Assembly (NCBI RefSeq): GCF_022179125.1
Contig: NZ_BPQG01000030.1
Span: 1 to 64,000, forward strand
From: Methylobacterium cerastii
GTDB taxonomy: Bacteria; Pseudomonadota; Alphaproteobacteria; Rhizobiales; Beijerinckiaceae
Length of the DNA: 64,000 nucleotides
Reading direction: 5' to 3'
Shown: positions 53,866 through 63,120 of the stretch, piece by piece
How the letters are laid out: each line of letters opens with the position of its first letter
Position numbering within the stretch: position 1 is the stretch's first letter
Made by a program: the position numbers and the translations under genes
The notes under the pieces: model-generated
The model's input: only the letters and a program-made list of their open reading frames with translations
Database searches by the model: none
Told to the model about the DNA's origin: nothing

Positions 53866-54259
53866 ATCATCTTCACAATTCGACCCGTTGGGCACGAGTC
53901 GGCTCACGTCGTCGGCGCAACGCGCCGGCTCCGGGAAAACCCCCATTGCTGGTCCTTTTCGTGCCGCGGCGTTCATGGGCCGGGCTTCGATCGAGCGGCG
54001 GCTCTATCGCCGGATGCCGTGACCAGAATGGGACGGCTCGGTGATCCAACCGTGGCGCGCTTAAGGAGCCGTTAACGCTGACGTTTCACGGTTTCTTAAC
54101 CAGTCGTTCGGGTGCCATTCAGCCGTAGGTTGGCACCAAGATGTCGCATTCGGGCTTGGAACGTTGCCCCCGAGCGCCAGTTAGCTAGGGCCACGCAGGG
54201 CGGTCCGCCTCGGCCCGTTCGAAGCTCTGCGTCCGAAGCGTTTAAGGAATTTTCTCCCC
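53866..54259. other. Intergenic region before the inositol/YcaO operon
   Basis: About 390 bp, possibly including the N-terminal extension of the transglycosylase gene. It should carry the promoter of the nine-gene operon; a TTAAGGAATTTTC lies 5-18 bp before the first ATG and may be its ribosome-binding site. No riboswitch-like structure was found. Confidence 0.4.
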
Positions 54260-55453
54260 ATGAGCATGCAGACCGGTCGTCGCGTCGGCGTTGCGTTTGT
54301 CGGCATGGGTGGCGCAGTCGCCACCACCGCCATCGCCGGCATCGAGATGATCAAGTCCGGATCGAACCGCCTCGACGGGCTGCCTCTCGCCGGCGTCTCG
54401 GTGGCCGGAATGGCCGACTACAAGGATCTCGTCTTCGCTGGATGGGACCTCAACGGCGACGACCTCGCCTCCGCCGCGCAGGGGCACGGCGTGCTCACCA
54501 AGCAGGACATCGAGAACGGCGCCCAGGTTCTCAAAGGCATCCAGCCCTGGCCGGCGGTGGGCAGCGCGAAGTTCTGCAAGAACATCGACGGCGCCAACCG
54601 CATCGTCGCCGCCGACCACCGCGAGGCGGTGTCGATCATCGCCGCCGACCTGCGCCGCTTCAAGCAGGAGAGCAACCTCGACGAGGTGGTGGTCGTGAAC
54701 CTCGCCTCCACCGAGCGCTGGCCCGACCTCACCGCCGCCGTGCTGAACTCGACCGAGGCGTTCGAGAAGGGCCTCGACGCCAGCGACGAGCACATCTCGC
54801 CGGCGATGCTCTACGCCTACGCGGCGATCAAGAGTGGCGTGCCCTACGCCAACTTCACCCCGAGCATCGCCGCCGACGTGCCGGCGCTGCTCTCGCTCGC
54901 CACCGAGATGAACGTGCCGGTGGCCGGCAAGGACGGCAAGACCGGCCAGACCATGATGAAGACGGTGCTGGCGCCGGCCTTCAAGGCCCGCGCCCTCCAC
55001 GTCGACGGATGGTTCTCGACCAACATCCTCGGCAACCGCGACGGCCTCGCCCTCAATGACCCGGCCTCGCTCCAATCGAAGCTCAACACCAAGGGCACGG
55101 TGCTCGACTCCATCCTCGGCTACCCAGTCGAGGATCATCTGGTCCACATCCACTATTACCGCCCGCGCGGCGACGACAAGGAAGCCTGGGACAACATCGA
55201 CATCACCGGCTTCATGGGCCAGCGCATGCAGGTGAAGGTCAACTTCCTGTGCAAGGACTCGATCCTGGCGGCGCCGCTCGTCATCGAGATCGCCCGCGTC
55301 CTCGACCTCGCCAAGAAGCGCGGCGATGGCGGCGTGCAGGAGCAGCTCTCGACCTTCTTCAAGGCGCCGATGGTCAAGAACGGGCACGGCCCGGAGCACG
55401 ACTTCGGCAAGCAGGGCAAGATGCTGCTCGATTGGCTGGACGGCGACCGCTGA
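54260..55453 (+). CDS. ino1: myo-Inositol-1-phosphate synthase
   Basis: The 397-aa NAD-dependent enzyme cyclises glucose-6-phosphate to 1L-myo-inositol-1-phosphate. Visible: N-terminal Rossmann start VGVAFVGMGGAVATTAIAG, the core LYAYAAIKSGVPYANFTPS, and KTGQTMMKTVLAPAFKARALHVDGWFSTNILGNRDG, which carries active-site lysines. It is the first gene of the operon, and its stop overlaps the HD gene start by one base. It supplies the inositol unit for the pathway proposed here. Confidence 0.92.
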   Translation: MSMQTGRRVGVAFVGMGGAVATTAIAGIEMIKSGSNRLDGLPLAGVSVAGMADYKDLVFAGWDLNGDDLASAAQGHGVLTKQDIENGAQVLKGIQPWPAVGSAKFCKNIDGANRIVAADHREAVSIIAADLRRFKQESNLDEVVVVNLASTERWPDLTAAVLNSTEAFEKGLDASDEHISPAMLYAYAAIKSGVPYANFTPSIAADVPALLSLATEMNVPVAGKDGKTGQTMMKTVLAPAFKARALHVDGWFSTNILGNRDGLALNDPASLQSKLNTKGTVLDSILGYPVEDHLVHIHYYRPRGDDKEAWDNIDITGFMGQRMQVKVNFLCKDSILAAPLVIEIARVLDLAKKRGDGGVQEQLSTFFKAPMVKNGHGPEHDFGKQGKMLLDWLDGDR

Positions 55454-56385
55454 TGTCGGACGGCGTTCCGGTGAACGGCGCGTCCGGGCCTGCCGCGCCG
55501 GCCGAGCTTCGCGACCTGTTCGTCGAAATGAACGACCTCAAGCGCGTCCGGTCCGCCGGGCGCGTCGGCTCCATCGCCGAGCGCTTGTTCGCGCAGGGCT
55601 GGAGTGCGCTGACCGGGGGTGCCTCCGCGGAAGACGTCGCCCTCGACATCACCGCCACGGCGCTCGCCGCCACCCGCCTGTGCGACCTCGACGCCGCATT
55701 CCTCGCCTCCGCCGGCCTGTCCGAAGAGGCGGTGTCCGGCGTGCTGGTGGACGGGTTCGACAGCGTCACGTCGAACCTAGATCCCGGCCTGCGCGAGACG
55801 CTGCGGGGCAGGCTCTCGCGCCGCGTCGCGCATCGGCCGGGCCCGGTGCCGGGCTTCGTCACGGCCCTGGCGCGGCAGCCGCGAGCGGGTGTCACCTGCC
55901 CTGGACGCGCCCGGATCCTGCTCGAGCCGCCGGAGAACCACGCCGAGCACTGCCTCCTCGTCGCGGTCTACGGCGTCGTGCTGAGCCCGTTCTACCGGGC
56001 GGACCCGGCGACCGTGTTCCTCGCGGCGATGGCGCATCACTTCCACAACGCCGCGATGCCCGACGCAGGCTTCACCGGCGAGATGCTGCTCGGCGACCAT
56101 CTCGGGCCGATCATGGCGCGGACGACGCAGTGGGCGTTGGACGAGTTCGACGGCCCGCTTCGCGAGACGGTAGAGCGCGCCCGCGCCGTCTTGCCGGACG
56201 ACGCGACGGCGGAAGGCCGCGCCTTCCACGCCGCCGACTGCGTCGATCGCGTCCTGCAGATCGCGCAGCACCTGCAGGCGGCCTCCCTCACCATGCAGAC
56301 GGTGCTGGGCGACATGGAGCTTGTCCACGCCGGCCCGGTCAAAGGGTTCCACGACCGCGTGCTCGTGGATATGCGCATCCCGTAA
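55453..56385 (+). CDS. HD-like domain protein of the inositol/YcaO operon
   Basis: The 310-aa protein has a mostly helical C-terminal half with an HD-like pattern: ENHAEHC (His), MAHHFHNAAM in place of the usual HD pair, and ADCVDR (Asp) about 75 residues later. It may be a diiron or metal phosphohydrolase-like fold. Myo-inositol oxygenase is an HD-fold diiron enzyme, so oxidation or dephosphorylation of an inositol product is possible but unproven. The start overlaps the synthase stop (TGATG). Confidence 0.65.
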   Translation: MSDGVPVNGASGPAAPAELRDLFVEMNDLKRVRSAGRVGSIAERLFAQGWSALTGGASAEDVALDITATALAATRLCDLDAAFLASAGLSEEAVSGVLVDGFDSVTSNLDPGLRETLRGRLSRRVAHRPGPVPGFVTALARQPRAGVTCPGRARILLEPPENHAEHCLLVAVYGVVLSPFYRADPATVFLAAMAHHFHNAAMPDAGFTGEMLLGDHLGPIMARTTQWALDEFDGPLRETVERARAVLPDDATAEGRAFHAADCVDRVLQIAQHLQAASLTMQTVLGDMELVHAGPVKGFHDRVLVDMRIP

Positions 56386-56469
56386 GTCTCACGTCGTGTG
56401 GAAGTGCCCCGTCGTGAGGGCTCCGCATGACGTCCCCGCCATGACCGCGCAGGCGGCATCAGAGTTGCG

Positions 56470-57654
56470 ATGATCCCCTTCGACCTGCGGTCGCCAACGA
56501 CCGGCAACGCCTTGAAGCCCGACAGCGCGCATTCCCTGCGCGATGCCGAGGCGAACGAGCGCTGGCCGGTGATCGACGGCATCCCGTACCTTCGCATCGG
56601 CCGCGCCGACCTTGTCGCCCGCGCCCTCGTCCACCTCGACGCCAAGGAGGCAGACGCCGCGCTCGCGCTGCTGCTCGCCGACCAGGACGACTGGTGGACC
56701 GGCCCGCTGGCCGACCCGGCCGAGCTCGCCGAGCTGATCGCCGGCCGCGCGACGGCGACGTTGCGCGATGCCGTCCGCCTGCTCGGCTGGGGCCGCGTCG
56801 GCGACTACTTCCTGCATCGCTGGAGCGACCCGACCTATCTCGCCGGGCTCGCCCTGCTCGAAGCGCATTGGAACGATCCGATCTGCGTCTTCGAGTTCGC
56901 CTGCGGCATCGGTCACTACCTGCGGACCCTGAAGCAGCGCGGCTGCAAGGTGGCGGGGGCCGACGTGGTCTTCGCAAAACTCTGGGTCGCCCGGCATTGG
57001 GTGGTCGGGCCCGGTGCGCAGCTCGTCTGCTTCGACGCCGGCTCGGAGCATTGGCCGATCCCCGGCGCGCCGGTGGACCTCGTCGTCTGCAACGACGCGT
57101 TCTACTTCCTCGACGACAAGGCGACGCTGCTCGACAACCTGCGCCAGAACGCCGGCGACGACGGCTGGCTCGCGCTCAGCCATATCCACAACAGCGACAG
57201 GCCCGGCTTCTCGGCCGGCCGCGCGGTCTCGGCCGACGAGATCGCGGAGCTGTTCCCCGACGCCCTCGTCTACGACGACGACGAGCTGACCGCGGCGCTC
57301 GCCGCGGCGCGGGCGCCGAGCCCGCGGGCGCCGTCGGAGCTCCGCGGCTGCGAGGCCTTCTCCGTGGTCGCCGGCCCCGGCATGCGGCCGGCTCCGCGCT
57401 CGGTGATCGACGGGCTGACGCTGCCGAAGGCCGGCGCGGACCTCGTCCTCAACCCGCTCTATCGCCGCGACGCGGCGGGGGCATACCGCATCGCCTGGCC
57501 GTCGGAACGCTACGAGGCGGAATACGCCCGGTCCGTCACCTACCCGTTGCGGTCGGACGGTCCCGAAGGCCTGGTCTTCGCCGGCGGCGTCGCGGCGCCG
57601 GAGGTCGGACGGGTGCGCAGCCGCGAATTCGTCGATCTGCCGGAGCGCTGGTGA
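56470..57654 (+). CDS. SAM-dependent methyltransferase
   Basis: A 394-aa class I methyltransferase. The SAM-binding loop is FEFACGIGHYLRTL (about 137-150), then KVAGADVVFAK, and the substrate-side VDLVVCNDAFYFLDD. A winged or helical N-terminus (1-110) precedes it, and a 130-aa C-terminal region (about 260-394) is of unknown kind. It starts 84 bp after the HD gene, the only real gap in the operon, and overlaps the oxidoreductase start (TGATG). It could methylate the inositol or sugar product. Confidence 0.82.
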   Translation: MIPFDLRSPTTGNALKPDSAHSLRDAEANERWPVIDGIPYLRIGRADLVARALVHLDAKEADAALALLLADQDDWWTGPLADPAELAELIAGRATATLRDAVRLLGWGRVGDYFLHRWSDPTYLAGLALLEAHWNDPICVFEFACGIGHYLRTLKQRGCKVAGADVVFAKLWVARHWVVGPGAQLVCFDAGSEHWPIPGAPVDLVVCNDAFYFLDDKATLLDNLRQNAGDDGWLALSHIHNSDRPGFSAGRAVSADEIAELFPDALVYDDDELTAALAAARAPSPRAPSELRGCEAFSVVAGPGMRPAPRSVIDGLTLPKAGADLVLNPLYRRDAAGAYRIAWPSERYEAEYARSVTYPLRSDGPEGLVFAGGVAAPEVGRVRSREFVDLPERW

Positions 57655-58676
57655 TGGATGCGGTCCGCTGGGGCATCGTCGGCTACGGCTGGGTCGCCCG
57701 CGACTACATGGCGCCGGGCATCCGCGGGGCCGACCACCGGCTCGTCGCGGTGTGCGATCCGGGCGCAGCCTCGCGCGCCGCCGCCGAAGCGGAGGGCGCG
57801 CGCGCCTACGACAGCTTGGACCGCCTCATCGCCGACGCGGAGGTCGAAGCAGTGTACGTGGCGACGCCGAACCACCTCCACCGCCAGGCGGTCGAGGCGT
57901 TGTCGGCATCCGGCAAGGCGATCCTGTGCGAGAAGCCGATGGCGGCGACCTTGCGCGACGCCGAGGCGATGGCCGAGGCGGTCGGGCGTGGGGGCGCGTT
58001 CTACGGCACGGCGTTCGACCAGCGCCATCATCCCGGCCATCGCGCCATGCGCGACCGGATCGCGCGAGGCCAGCTCGGCACGGTGACGGCGATCCGCATC
58101 GTCTACGCCTGCTGGCTCGGGCGCGACTGGGCCGCCTGTCCCGGCCAGGACAACTGGCGGATCGACCCTGCCCAAGCCGGCGGCGGCGCGTTGATGGACC
58201 TGGCGCCGCACGGGATCGACCTCGTCGACTACCTCCTCGGCGAGTCCCTGGTGGACATCACGGCCCTCACGCAGATCCGTGCGCAGGATTACGCGGTCGA
58301 CGACGGCGCGCTGCTGATCGGCCGGACGGCGGACGGCGTGCTGGCGAGCCTCAACGTCGCCTACAACTGCCCCGACGCGCTGCCGCGCCGCCGCCTGGAA
58401 GTGGTCGGCACCAAGGGCCTGCTCACCGCGATCGACACGATGGGGCAGACCGCCGGCGGCACCGTGTCCTTCACCGACGGGGCCACCGGCCGCTCGGAGC
58501 CCGTCGCCTTCGGCGCCGAGGCGTCGCCCTTCACCGAGCAGGTGCGGGCCTTCGGCTCGGCGCTCAGGCGGCCCGCAGAACGGGACGCCTACTCGGCGGC
58601 GCGCGACCTCCACACCATGCGGCTGATCGCGCGGGCCTATGGCGCCGCGTCACAAGCAGACGGATCGAACACGTGA
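57654..58676 (+). CDS. Gfo/Idh/MocA family NAD(P) oxidoreductase
   Basis: The 340-aa enzyme has Rossmann start VRWGIVGYGWVARDYMAPGI, the family EKP motif ILCEKPMAATLRDAEAM (about 95) and ALMDLAPHGIDLVDYLLGE. The family includes inositol and sugar dehydrogenases, which oxidise a ring hydroxyl to a ketone, so an inositol or inositol-glycoside dehydrogenase fits the operon. Its stop overlaps the YcaO GTG start. Confidence 0.88.
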   Translation: MDAVRWGIVGYGWVARDYMAPGIRGADHRLVAVCDPGAASRAAAEAEGARAYDSLDRLIADAEVEAVYVATPNHLHRQAVEALSASGKAILCEKPMAATLRDAEAMAEAVGRGGAFYGTAFDQRHHPGHRAMRDRIARGQLGTVTAIRIVYACWLGRDWAACPGQDNWRIDPAQAGGGALMDLAPHGIDLVDYLLGESLVDITALTQIRAQDYAVDDGALLIGRTADGVLASLNVAYNCPDALPRRRLEVVGTKGLLTAIDTMGQTAGGTVSFTDGATGRSEPVAFGAEASPFTEQVRAFGSALRRPAERDAYSAARDLHTMRLIARAYGAASQADGSNT

Positions 58677-60262
58677 CCGAGAACGACCAGGACACCCGGG
58701 CCCGCGATCCGCGCATCAAGGCGCCGCGTCCCTACGGCTTCGGCGGTCCGCGCAAGATCGAGGGCCTGCCCCAGAACCTGCCGGAGCCGGTGCGGGCCTA
58801 TCTCGACATCCTGCCGCCCGGGCGGATCGTCGGCTTTCCTCTGGCGCCCCTCGACCGCACCGGCATCCCGGTGTGGTTCGTCTCGCTGTTCCTCGACGAC
58901 CCGTTCTTCGTCGGTGCGATGCCCTCCGGCATCGGCTACGGCGCCACCGACGACGAAGCGCTGATCGGCGCGGTGGCCGAGATCGCCGAGAACCTGATGC
59001 CGTCGCTCGCGGTGATGCCGCGCAAGAAGGAGCGCGCGAGCTACGACGACCTCGTGCGGGTCTACGGCGCCGGTTCGGTCGCCGACCCGCTGACCCTTTG
59101 CCTTCCGGCCGGCTCGCCGGTCGGGCGCGGCACGGTGATGGAATGGACCGCCGCCACGCGGGCCAAGACCGGCGAGATCGTGCTGATGCCGCTCGACATC
59201 GCGGCCACCGACTATTTCGAGCTGTCGGAGGGCTACAAGCCCTTCACCAACCTGATCACCAACGGGCTCGGCGCCGGCCCGGACGTGCCGTTCGCCCTCG
59301 GCCACGGCGTATTGGAACTGCTTCAGCGCGACGGCAATGGCCTGCTGTTCCGGGCGCTCGACCAGGGCGTGATGCTCGACGTCTCGCAGGGCCTGGGTCC
59401 TGAGACGCAGGCGATGCTCGACCGCCTCGACGCCCTCGGCATCCGGGTGCTGCCGAAGTTCGCCACCGACCAGTTCGGGCTGACCAACCTCTACGTCGTC
59501 GGCTACGACAAGAACCCCGCCGACACGCCCGTACCGATCGCGTTGTCGGCCTGCGGCGAGGCCTGCGACCCGGACCGCGAGCGGGCGCTGCGCAAGGCGC
59601 TGCTGGAGTTCCAGGCCGCCCGCGTGCGCAAGGCCTTCGGCCACGGACCGCTGGCCTTCGCCGAGCGTGTGACGCCGCCGGGCTACGTCGGCGCCTTCAT
59701 CGAGAAGGCGCTGCCGAGCCTCGACCTGGAGGAGAGCCGCGCCCTGAAGGCGATGCTGGAATGGATCGTGCTGCCGCCCGAGGGCCTGCGCGACGTCCTG
59801 AAGGACACGGTCTATTCCGAGCGCGCGACGAAGGCGTTCACCGACCTGCCGACGACCCCGGCCGCCGACGGCCACGCCCGCGGAGAGATCGCCTGCGAAC
59901 GCCTGGAGCAGGCCGGGTTCGACATCCTCTACGTGGACTGCTCGCCCGCGGGCGGCGCCGTCGGCGTGGTCAAGGCGATCGTGCCGGGGCTCGAAGTCGA
60001 GACCATGAGCTACTACCGCATCGGCGAGCGCAACGCGCGCAAGCTGATCGAGCGCGACCACCCGTTGATCAAGTTCGGCACGCCGAGCGAGACCCTGCTG
60101 CCGGTTCGCCTGACGCCGGAGGCGCTGGACCGGTTCGGCGGCCAGCCGCTGTTCGACACCGCCTTGGCGGAATCGATCGTAGGCAGCCACTATCCGCTCT
60201 ACCGCGAACCGGAATCGCACCACGCCCCGTTCCGCCTGGAGCAGCAGGGGAGGGCCGCATGA
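58673..60262 (+). CDS. YcaO-domain protein
   Basis: The 529-aa protein has YcaO family features: SGIGYGATDDEALIGAVAEIAENLM (acidic ATP/Mg-binding helix, about 80-105) and ITNGLGAGPDVPFALGHGVLELLQRDGNGLL (about 190-225). YcaO enzymes use ATP to activate an amide oxygen, forming azolines, thioamides or amidines; no partner TfuA is present. The start is GTG, overlapping the previous gene. The C-terminal half (about 380-529) has ECDSPAGG-like patterns and is uncharacterised. No short precursor peptide frame was found, so a non-ribosomal substrate is possible. Confidence 0.88.
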   Translation: MTENDQDTRARDPRIKAPRPYGFGGPRKIEGLPQNLPEPVRAYLDILPPGRIVGFPLAPLDRTGIPVWFVSLFLDDPFFVGAMPSGIGYGATDDEALIGAVAEIAENLMPSLAVMPRKKERASYDDLVRVYGAGSVADPLTLCLPAGSPVGRGTVMEWTAATRAKTGEIVLMPLDIAATDYFELSEGYKPFTNLITNGLGAGPDVPFALGHGVLELLQRDGNGLLFRALDQGVMLDVSQGLGPETQAMLDRLDALGIRVLPKFATDQFGLTNLYVVGYDKNPADTPVPIALSACGEACDPDRERALRKALLEFQAARVRKAFGHGPLAFAERVTPPGYVGAFIEKALPSLDLEESRALKAMLEWIVLPPEGLRDVLKDTVYSERATKAFTDLPTTPAADGHARGEIACERLEQAGFDILYVDCSPAGGAVGVVKAIVPGLEVETMSYYRIGERNARKLIERDHPLIKFGTPSETLLPVRLTPEALDRFGGQPLFDTALAESIVGSHYPLYREPESHHAPFRLEQQGRAA

Positions 60263-61125
60263 GCTTGCGCTTCGCCTACAACACCAACGGCGCGGCCAAC
60301 CACCGCCTCGACGATGCGATCGACCTGATCAAGGGCGCCGGCTACGATGGCGTCGCGCTGACGCTCGACATCCACCACCTCGACCCGTTCGCCGAGGGGT
60401 GGGCAACGGAAGCCGGCCGGGTGGCGAGCCGCCTGGAAAAGCTGGAGCTCGGCTCGGTGATCGAGACCGGCGCCCGCTTCCTCCTCGACCCGCGCGCCAA
60501 GCACGAGCCGACGCTGGTTACCGCCGACGCCACGGCGCGCGCGCGCCGCATCGGCTTCCTCAAGCGCGCGATCGACATCGGCGCGATGCTGAACTCCGAG
60601 GCGGTCTCGTTCTGGGCCGGCGTGCCGAAACCCGGAATCGACCCAGCCGAAGCGCGGGGCTGGCTCGTCGACGGCTTGACCGAAGTGGTCGCCTACGCCG
60701 CCGTGAAGGGCGTCGTGCCCTGCCTCGAGCCCGAGCCGGGCATGCTGATCGAGACGCTGGACGACTTCGCTGCGCTCAAGGTCGAGGGCCTGCGGCTCGC
60801 GCTAGACACCGGCCACTGCCTCGTCACCGGCGAGCGGGACCCGGCGGCGGCCGTCCACGAGTTCGCCGGCCGCGTCGGCACGGTGGCGATCGAAGACATG
60901 AAGCGGGGCGAGCACATCCACCTGCCCTTCGGCGAGGGCGACATGGACGTGCCCGGCATCCTCGACGCCCTGGAGGCGATCTGCTTCGACCGGCTGATCT
61001 GCGTGGAGCTGTCGCGCGAGAGCCACCGCGCCGACGCGATGATCCCGGCCTCCCTCGACTACCTCCGCAGCTGCCGGCGCGACGGGCCGGCCCTCCCGGA
61101 CGACCAGGAGACCCGGCGGCAATGA
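60259..61125 (+). CDS. TIM-barrel sugar isomerase/epimerase (AP endonuclease 2 family)
   Basis: The 288-aa protein has a xylose-isomerase-like barrel: DLIKGAGYDGVALTLDIHHLDP, VPCLEPEPGMLIETLDDF, LRLALDTGHCLVTGE, HLPFGEGDMDVPGIL and ICVELSRESHRA. The His, Glu and Asp metal ligands are visible. It overlaps the YcaO stop and the GT4 start (ATGA). Inosose isomerases and dehydratases belong to this superfamily, which would suit an inositol-derived substrate. Confidence 0.85.
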   Translation: MSLRFAYNTNGAANHRLDDAIDLIKGAGYDGVALTLDIHHLDPFAEGWATEAGRVASRLEKLELGSVIETGARFLLDPRAKHEPTLVTADATARARRIGFLKRAIDIGAMLNSEAVSFWAGVPKPGIDPAEARGWLVDGLTEVVAYAAVKGVVPCLEPEPGMLIETLDDFAALKVEGLRLALDTGHCLVTGERDPAAAVHEFAGRVGTVAIEDMKRGEHIHLPFGEGDMDVPGILDALEAICFDRLICVELSRESHRADAMIPASLDYLRSCRRDGPALPDDQETRRQ

Positions 61126-62357
61126 GGATCTGCTTCGTCAGCCGGCGCTACTTCCCGGCGATTTCCGGCATGAGCGTCTACGCGCAGAACCTGTTGCGGG
61201 AGCTGGTCCAGGCCGGCCACGACGTGACGATGATCTCGCAGTATCGCGGCGACGCCTTCGGCACCCGCGTCTACGGCGGCGGCCCGCCGCCACCGGTCCC
61301 GGGCGTGCGGGTGATCGGCCTCGAACAGGTCGGCGAGCAGACGGACGGAGACTTCGAGCGCGACATCGACATGATGGTCGCGACGATCCGCGCCGAGCAC
61401 GCGGCCAAACCCTTCGACGTGCTGCACGCGCAGTACGGCTACCCGACCGGCTGGGCCGTGCTCCTGGCCTCCAAGGCGCTCGGCGTTCCGAACGTGGTCT
61501 CGATCCAGGGCGGCGACGGGCACTGGGTCGGGTCGTGCTGCGAGACCCACCGCGTCGCGATGTGCGAGGTGCTGGCCCACGCCAACGCCCTGCTGATCGG
61601 CGGCGCCTCGTTCGTGGACGAGGTTTGCGAGCGGCTGGGGTCCGATCCGGCGCGCTTCACCATCGTGCCCGGCGCGGTCGACACCGCTCGTTTCACTCGA
61701 GGCGGCGACGGCTTGCCTGCGCCGCATGACGGTCCGATCCGCCTGTTCTATCACGGCCGCGTCGACCGCCGGAAAGGCGTGCTCGACTTCATCCGGGCCC
61801 TGGCGATCCTGCGCGAGCAGGGTACACCGTTCGCCGCCACGATCTCCGGCATCGGCCCCGACGTGGATTCATCTCAGGCCCTGTCGGCCGAACTCGACTT
61901 CGGGGAACACGAGATCCGCTTCACCGGCTACGCCGACTACGACGCCGTGCCGGCCCTCTACGCACAGGCCGACGTGTTCGTATCGCCGACCTATGCGGAA
62001 GGCTTCTCCAACACGATCCTCGAGGCGATGGCAGCGGGCCTCGCCGTCGTCTCCTGCCACGCGGTCGGCGTCTCGGACTGCCTGCGTGACGGGGAGAACG
62101 GCCTGCTGACGATGCCGGGCGACGTGCCGGCGCTCGCCGAGTCGCTGACGCGGATCGTCACCGACGCCGCCTTGCGCCGCCGTCTCGCCGGGGCCGGTCT
62201 GGAGGAATGCCGCCGGGTCTATTCGTGGACGGCAGTCGGCCGGCAGATCATGGCGGTCTACGGCGACATCGTCCGCGATACGCCGGCGACGGGCTTCTCG
62301 AACACGCTCCCGCATGATCCAAGCTGCCGGTTCCGGGCCGAGCCGCACCTGCTTTAG
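61122..62357 (+). CDS. GT4 family glycosyltransferase
   Basis: A 411-aa GT-B retaining enzyme. The N-terminal domain starts MRICFVSRRYFPAISGMSVYAQNLL. The C-terminal donor domain has FYHGRVDRRKGVLDFIRAL and the family EX7E motif VSPTYAEGFSNTILEAMAAG (about 285-305). MshA of mycothiol and PIG-A of GPI belong to the same family and put GlcNAc on inositol phosphate or PI. Here the acceptor may be the inositol product (inference). It overlaps the upstream stop by 4 bp. Confidence 0.9.
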   Translation: MRICFVSRRYFPAISGMSVYAQNLLRELVQAGHDVTMISQYRGDAFGTRVYGGGPPPPVPGVRVIGLEQVGEQTDGDFERDIDMMVATIRAEHAAKPFDVLHAQYGYPTGWAVLLASKALGVPNVVSIQGGDGHWVGSCCETHRVAMCEVLAHANALLIGGASFVDEVCERLGSDPARFTIVPGAVDTARFTRGGDGLPAPHDGPIRLFYHGRVDRRKGVLDFIRALAILREQGTPFAATISGIGPDVDSSQALSAELDFGEHEIRFTGYADYDAVPALYAQADVFVSPTYAEGFSNTILEAMAAGLAVVSCHAVGVSDCLRDGENGLLTMPGDVPALAESLTRIVTDAALRRRLAGAGLEECRRVYSWTAVGRQIMAVYGDIVRDTPATGFSNTLPHDPSCRFRAEPHLL

Positions 62358-62361
62358 ACCG

Positions 62362-63120
62362 ATGCCCACAGCGCTTGCCCTCTCGCCCCACCTCGACGAC
62401 GCCGCATTCTCCTGCGGCGGGACGCTGGCGACGCTGGCCGCGTCCGGCTGGCGCGTGGTGATGGCGACGGTGTTCACCCAGAGCGTCGCGGAACCCGCCG
62501 GGTTCGCGCTCGCCTGCCAACTCGACAAGGGGCTCGACGCGTCGGTGGACTACATGCGCCTGCGCCGCGCCGAGGACGCGGCGGCGGCGGCCCACCTCGG
62601 GGTCGAGGTGCGCCACCTGCCGTTCCGCGAGGCCCCCCACCGCGGCTACGGCTCGGCACCGGAGCTCTTCGCCGAGGTCCGGGCCGACGACGCGGTCGTC
62701 GAACACCTGGCCCCGGCCTTCGGGGCGCTGATCGCGGAGACCGCGCCGGATTTGATCCTCGCGCCGCAAGCGATCGGCGGCCACGTCGATCACCTGCAGG
62801 TGGTCGCGGCCTTGCGCAGGATCGCGCTGGATCGCCCGATGCTGTGGTGGCGCGACTTCCCCTACACCGTGCGCCAGGCGGTGCCGAAGGCCCCGCTCTC
62901 CAGCGCCTTCGCCGGGTTGCCGGTCCGCGAAATCGTCCTCGACGCGGGCGCGCAGGCGGCCAAGGCCGAGGCTTGCGCGGCCTACGCGTCGCAACTCGGC
63001 TTCCAGTTCGGCGGCCTGGCCGGGCTGGTGAAGCGCCTCGGCGCGGAGGCCGGGCGCGAGCGCTTCGCGGTCGAGGGCATCCTGCCCGACGACTGCCCCG
63101 GGTTCGATGCGGCCGCCTGA
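62362..63120 (+). CDS. PIG-L/LmbE-family deacetylase
   Basis: A 252-aa zinc deacetylase. The N-terminal motif ALSPHLDDAAFSCGG carries the H-x-D-D zinc ligands, and the later GGHVDHLQV supplies another His. The family removes acetyl from GlcNAc-inositol (MshB, PIG-L). It begins just after the GT4 gene, so GlcNAc-to-GlcN conversion on an inositol glycoside is the natural prediction. It overlaps the next gene by 14 bp. Confidence 0.9.
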   Translation: MPTALALSPHLDDAAFSCGGTLATLAASGWRVVMATVFTQSVAEPAGFALACQLDKGLDASVDYMRLRRAEDAAAAAHLGVEVRHLPFREAPHRGYGSAPELFAEVRADDAVVEHLAPAFGALIAETAPDLILAPQAIGGHVDHLQVVAALRRIALDRPMLWWRDFPYTVRQAVPKAPLSSAFAGLPVREIVLDAGAQAAKAEACAAYASQLGFQFGGLAGLVKRLGAEAGRERFAVEGILPDDCPGFDAAA

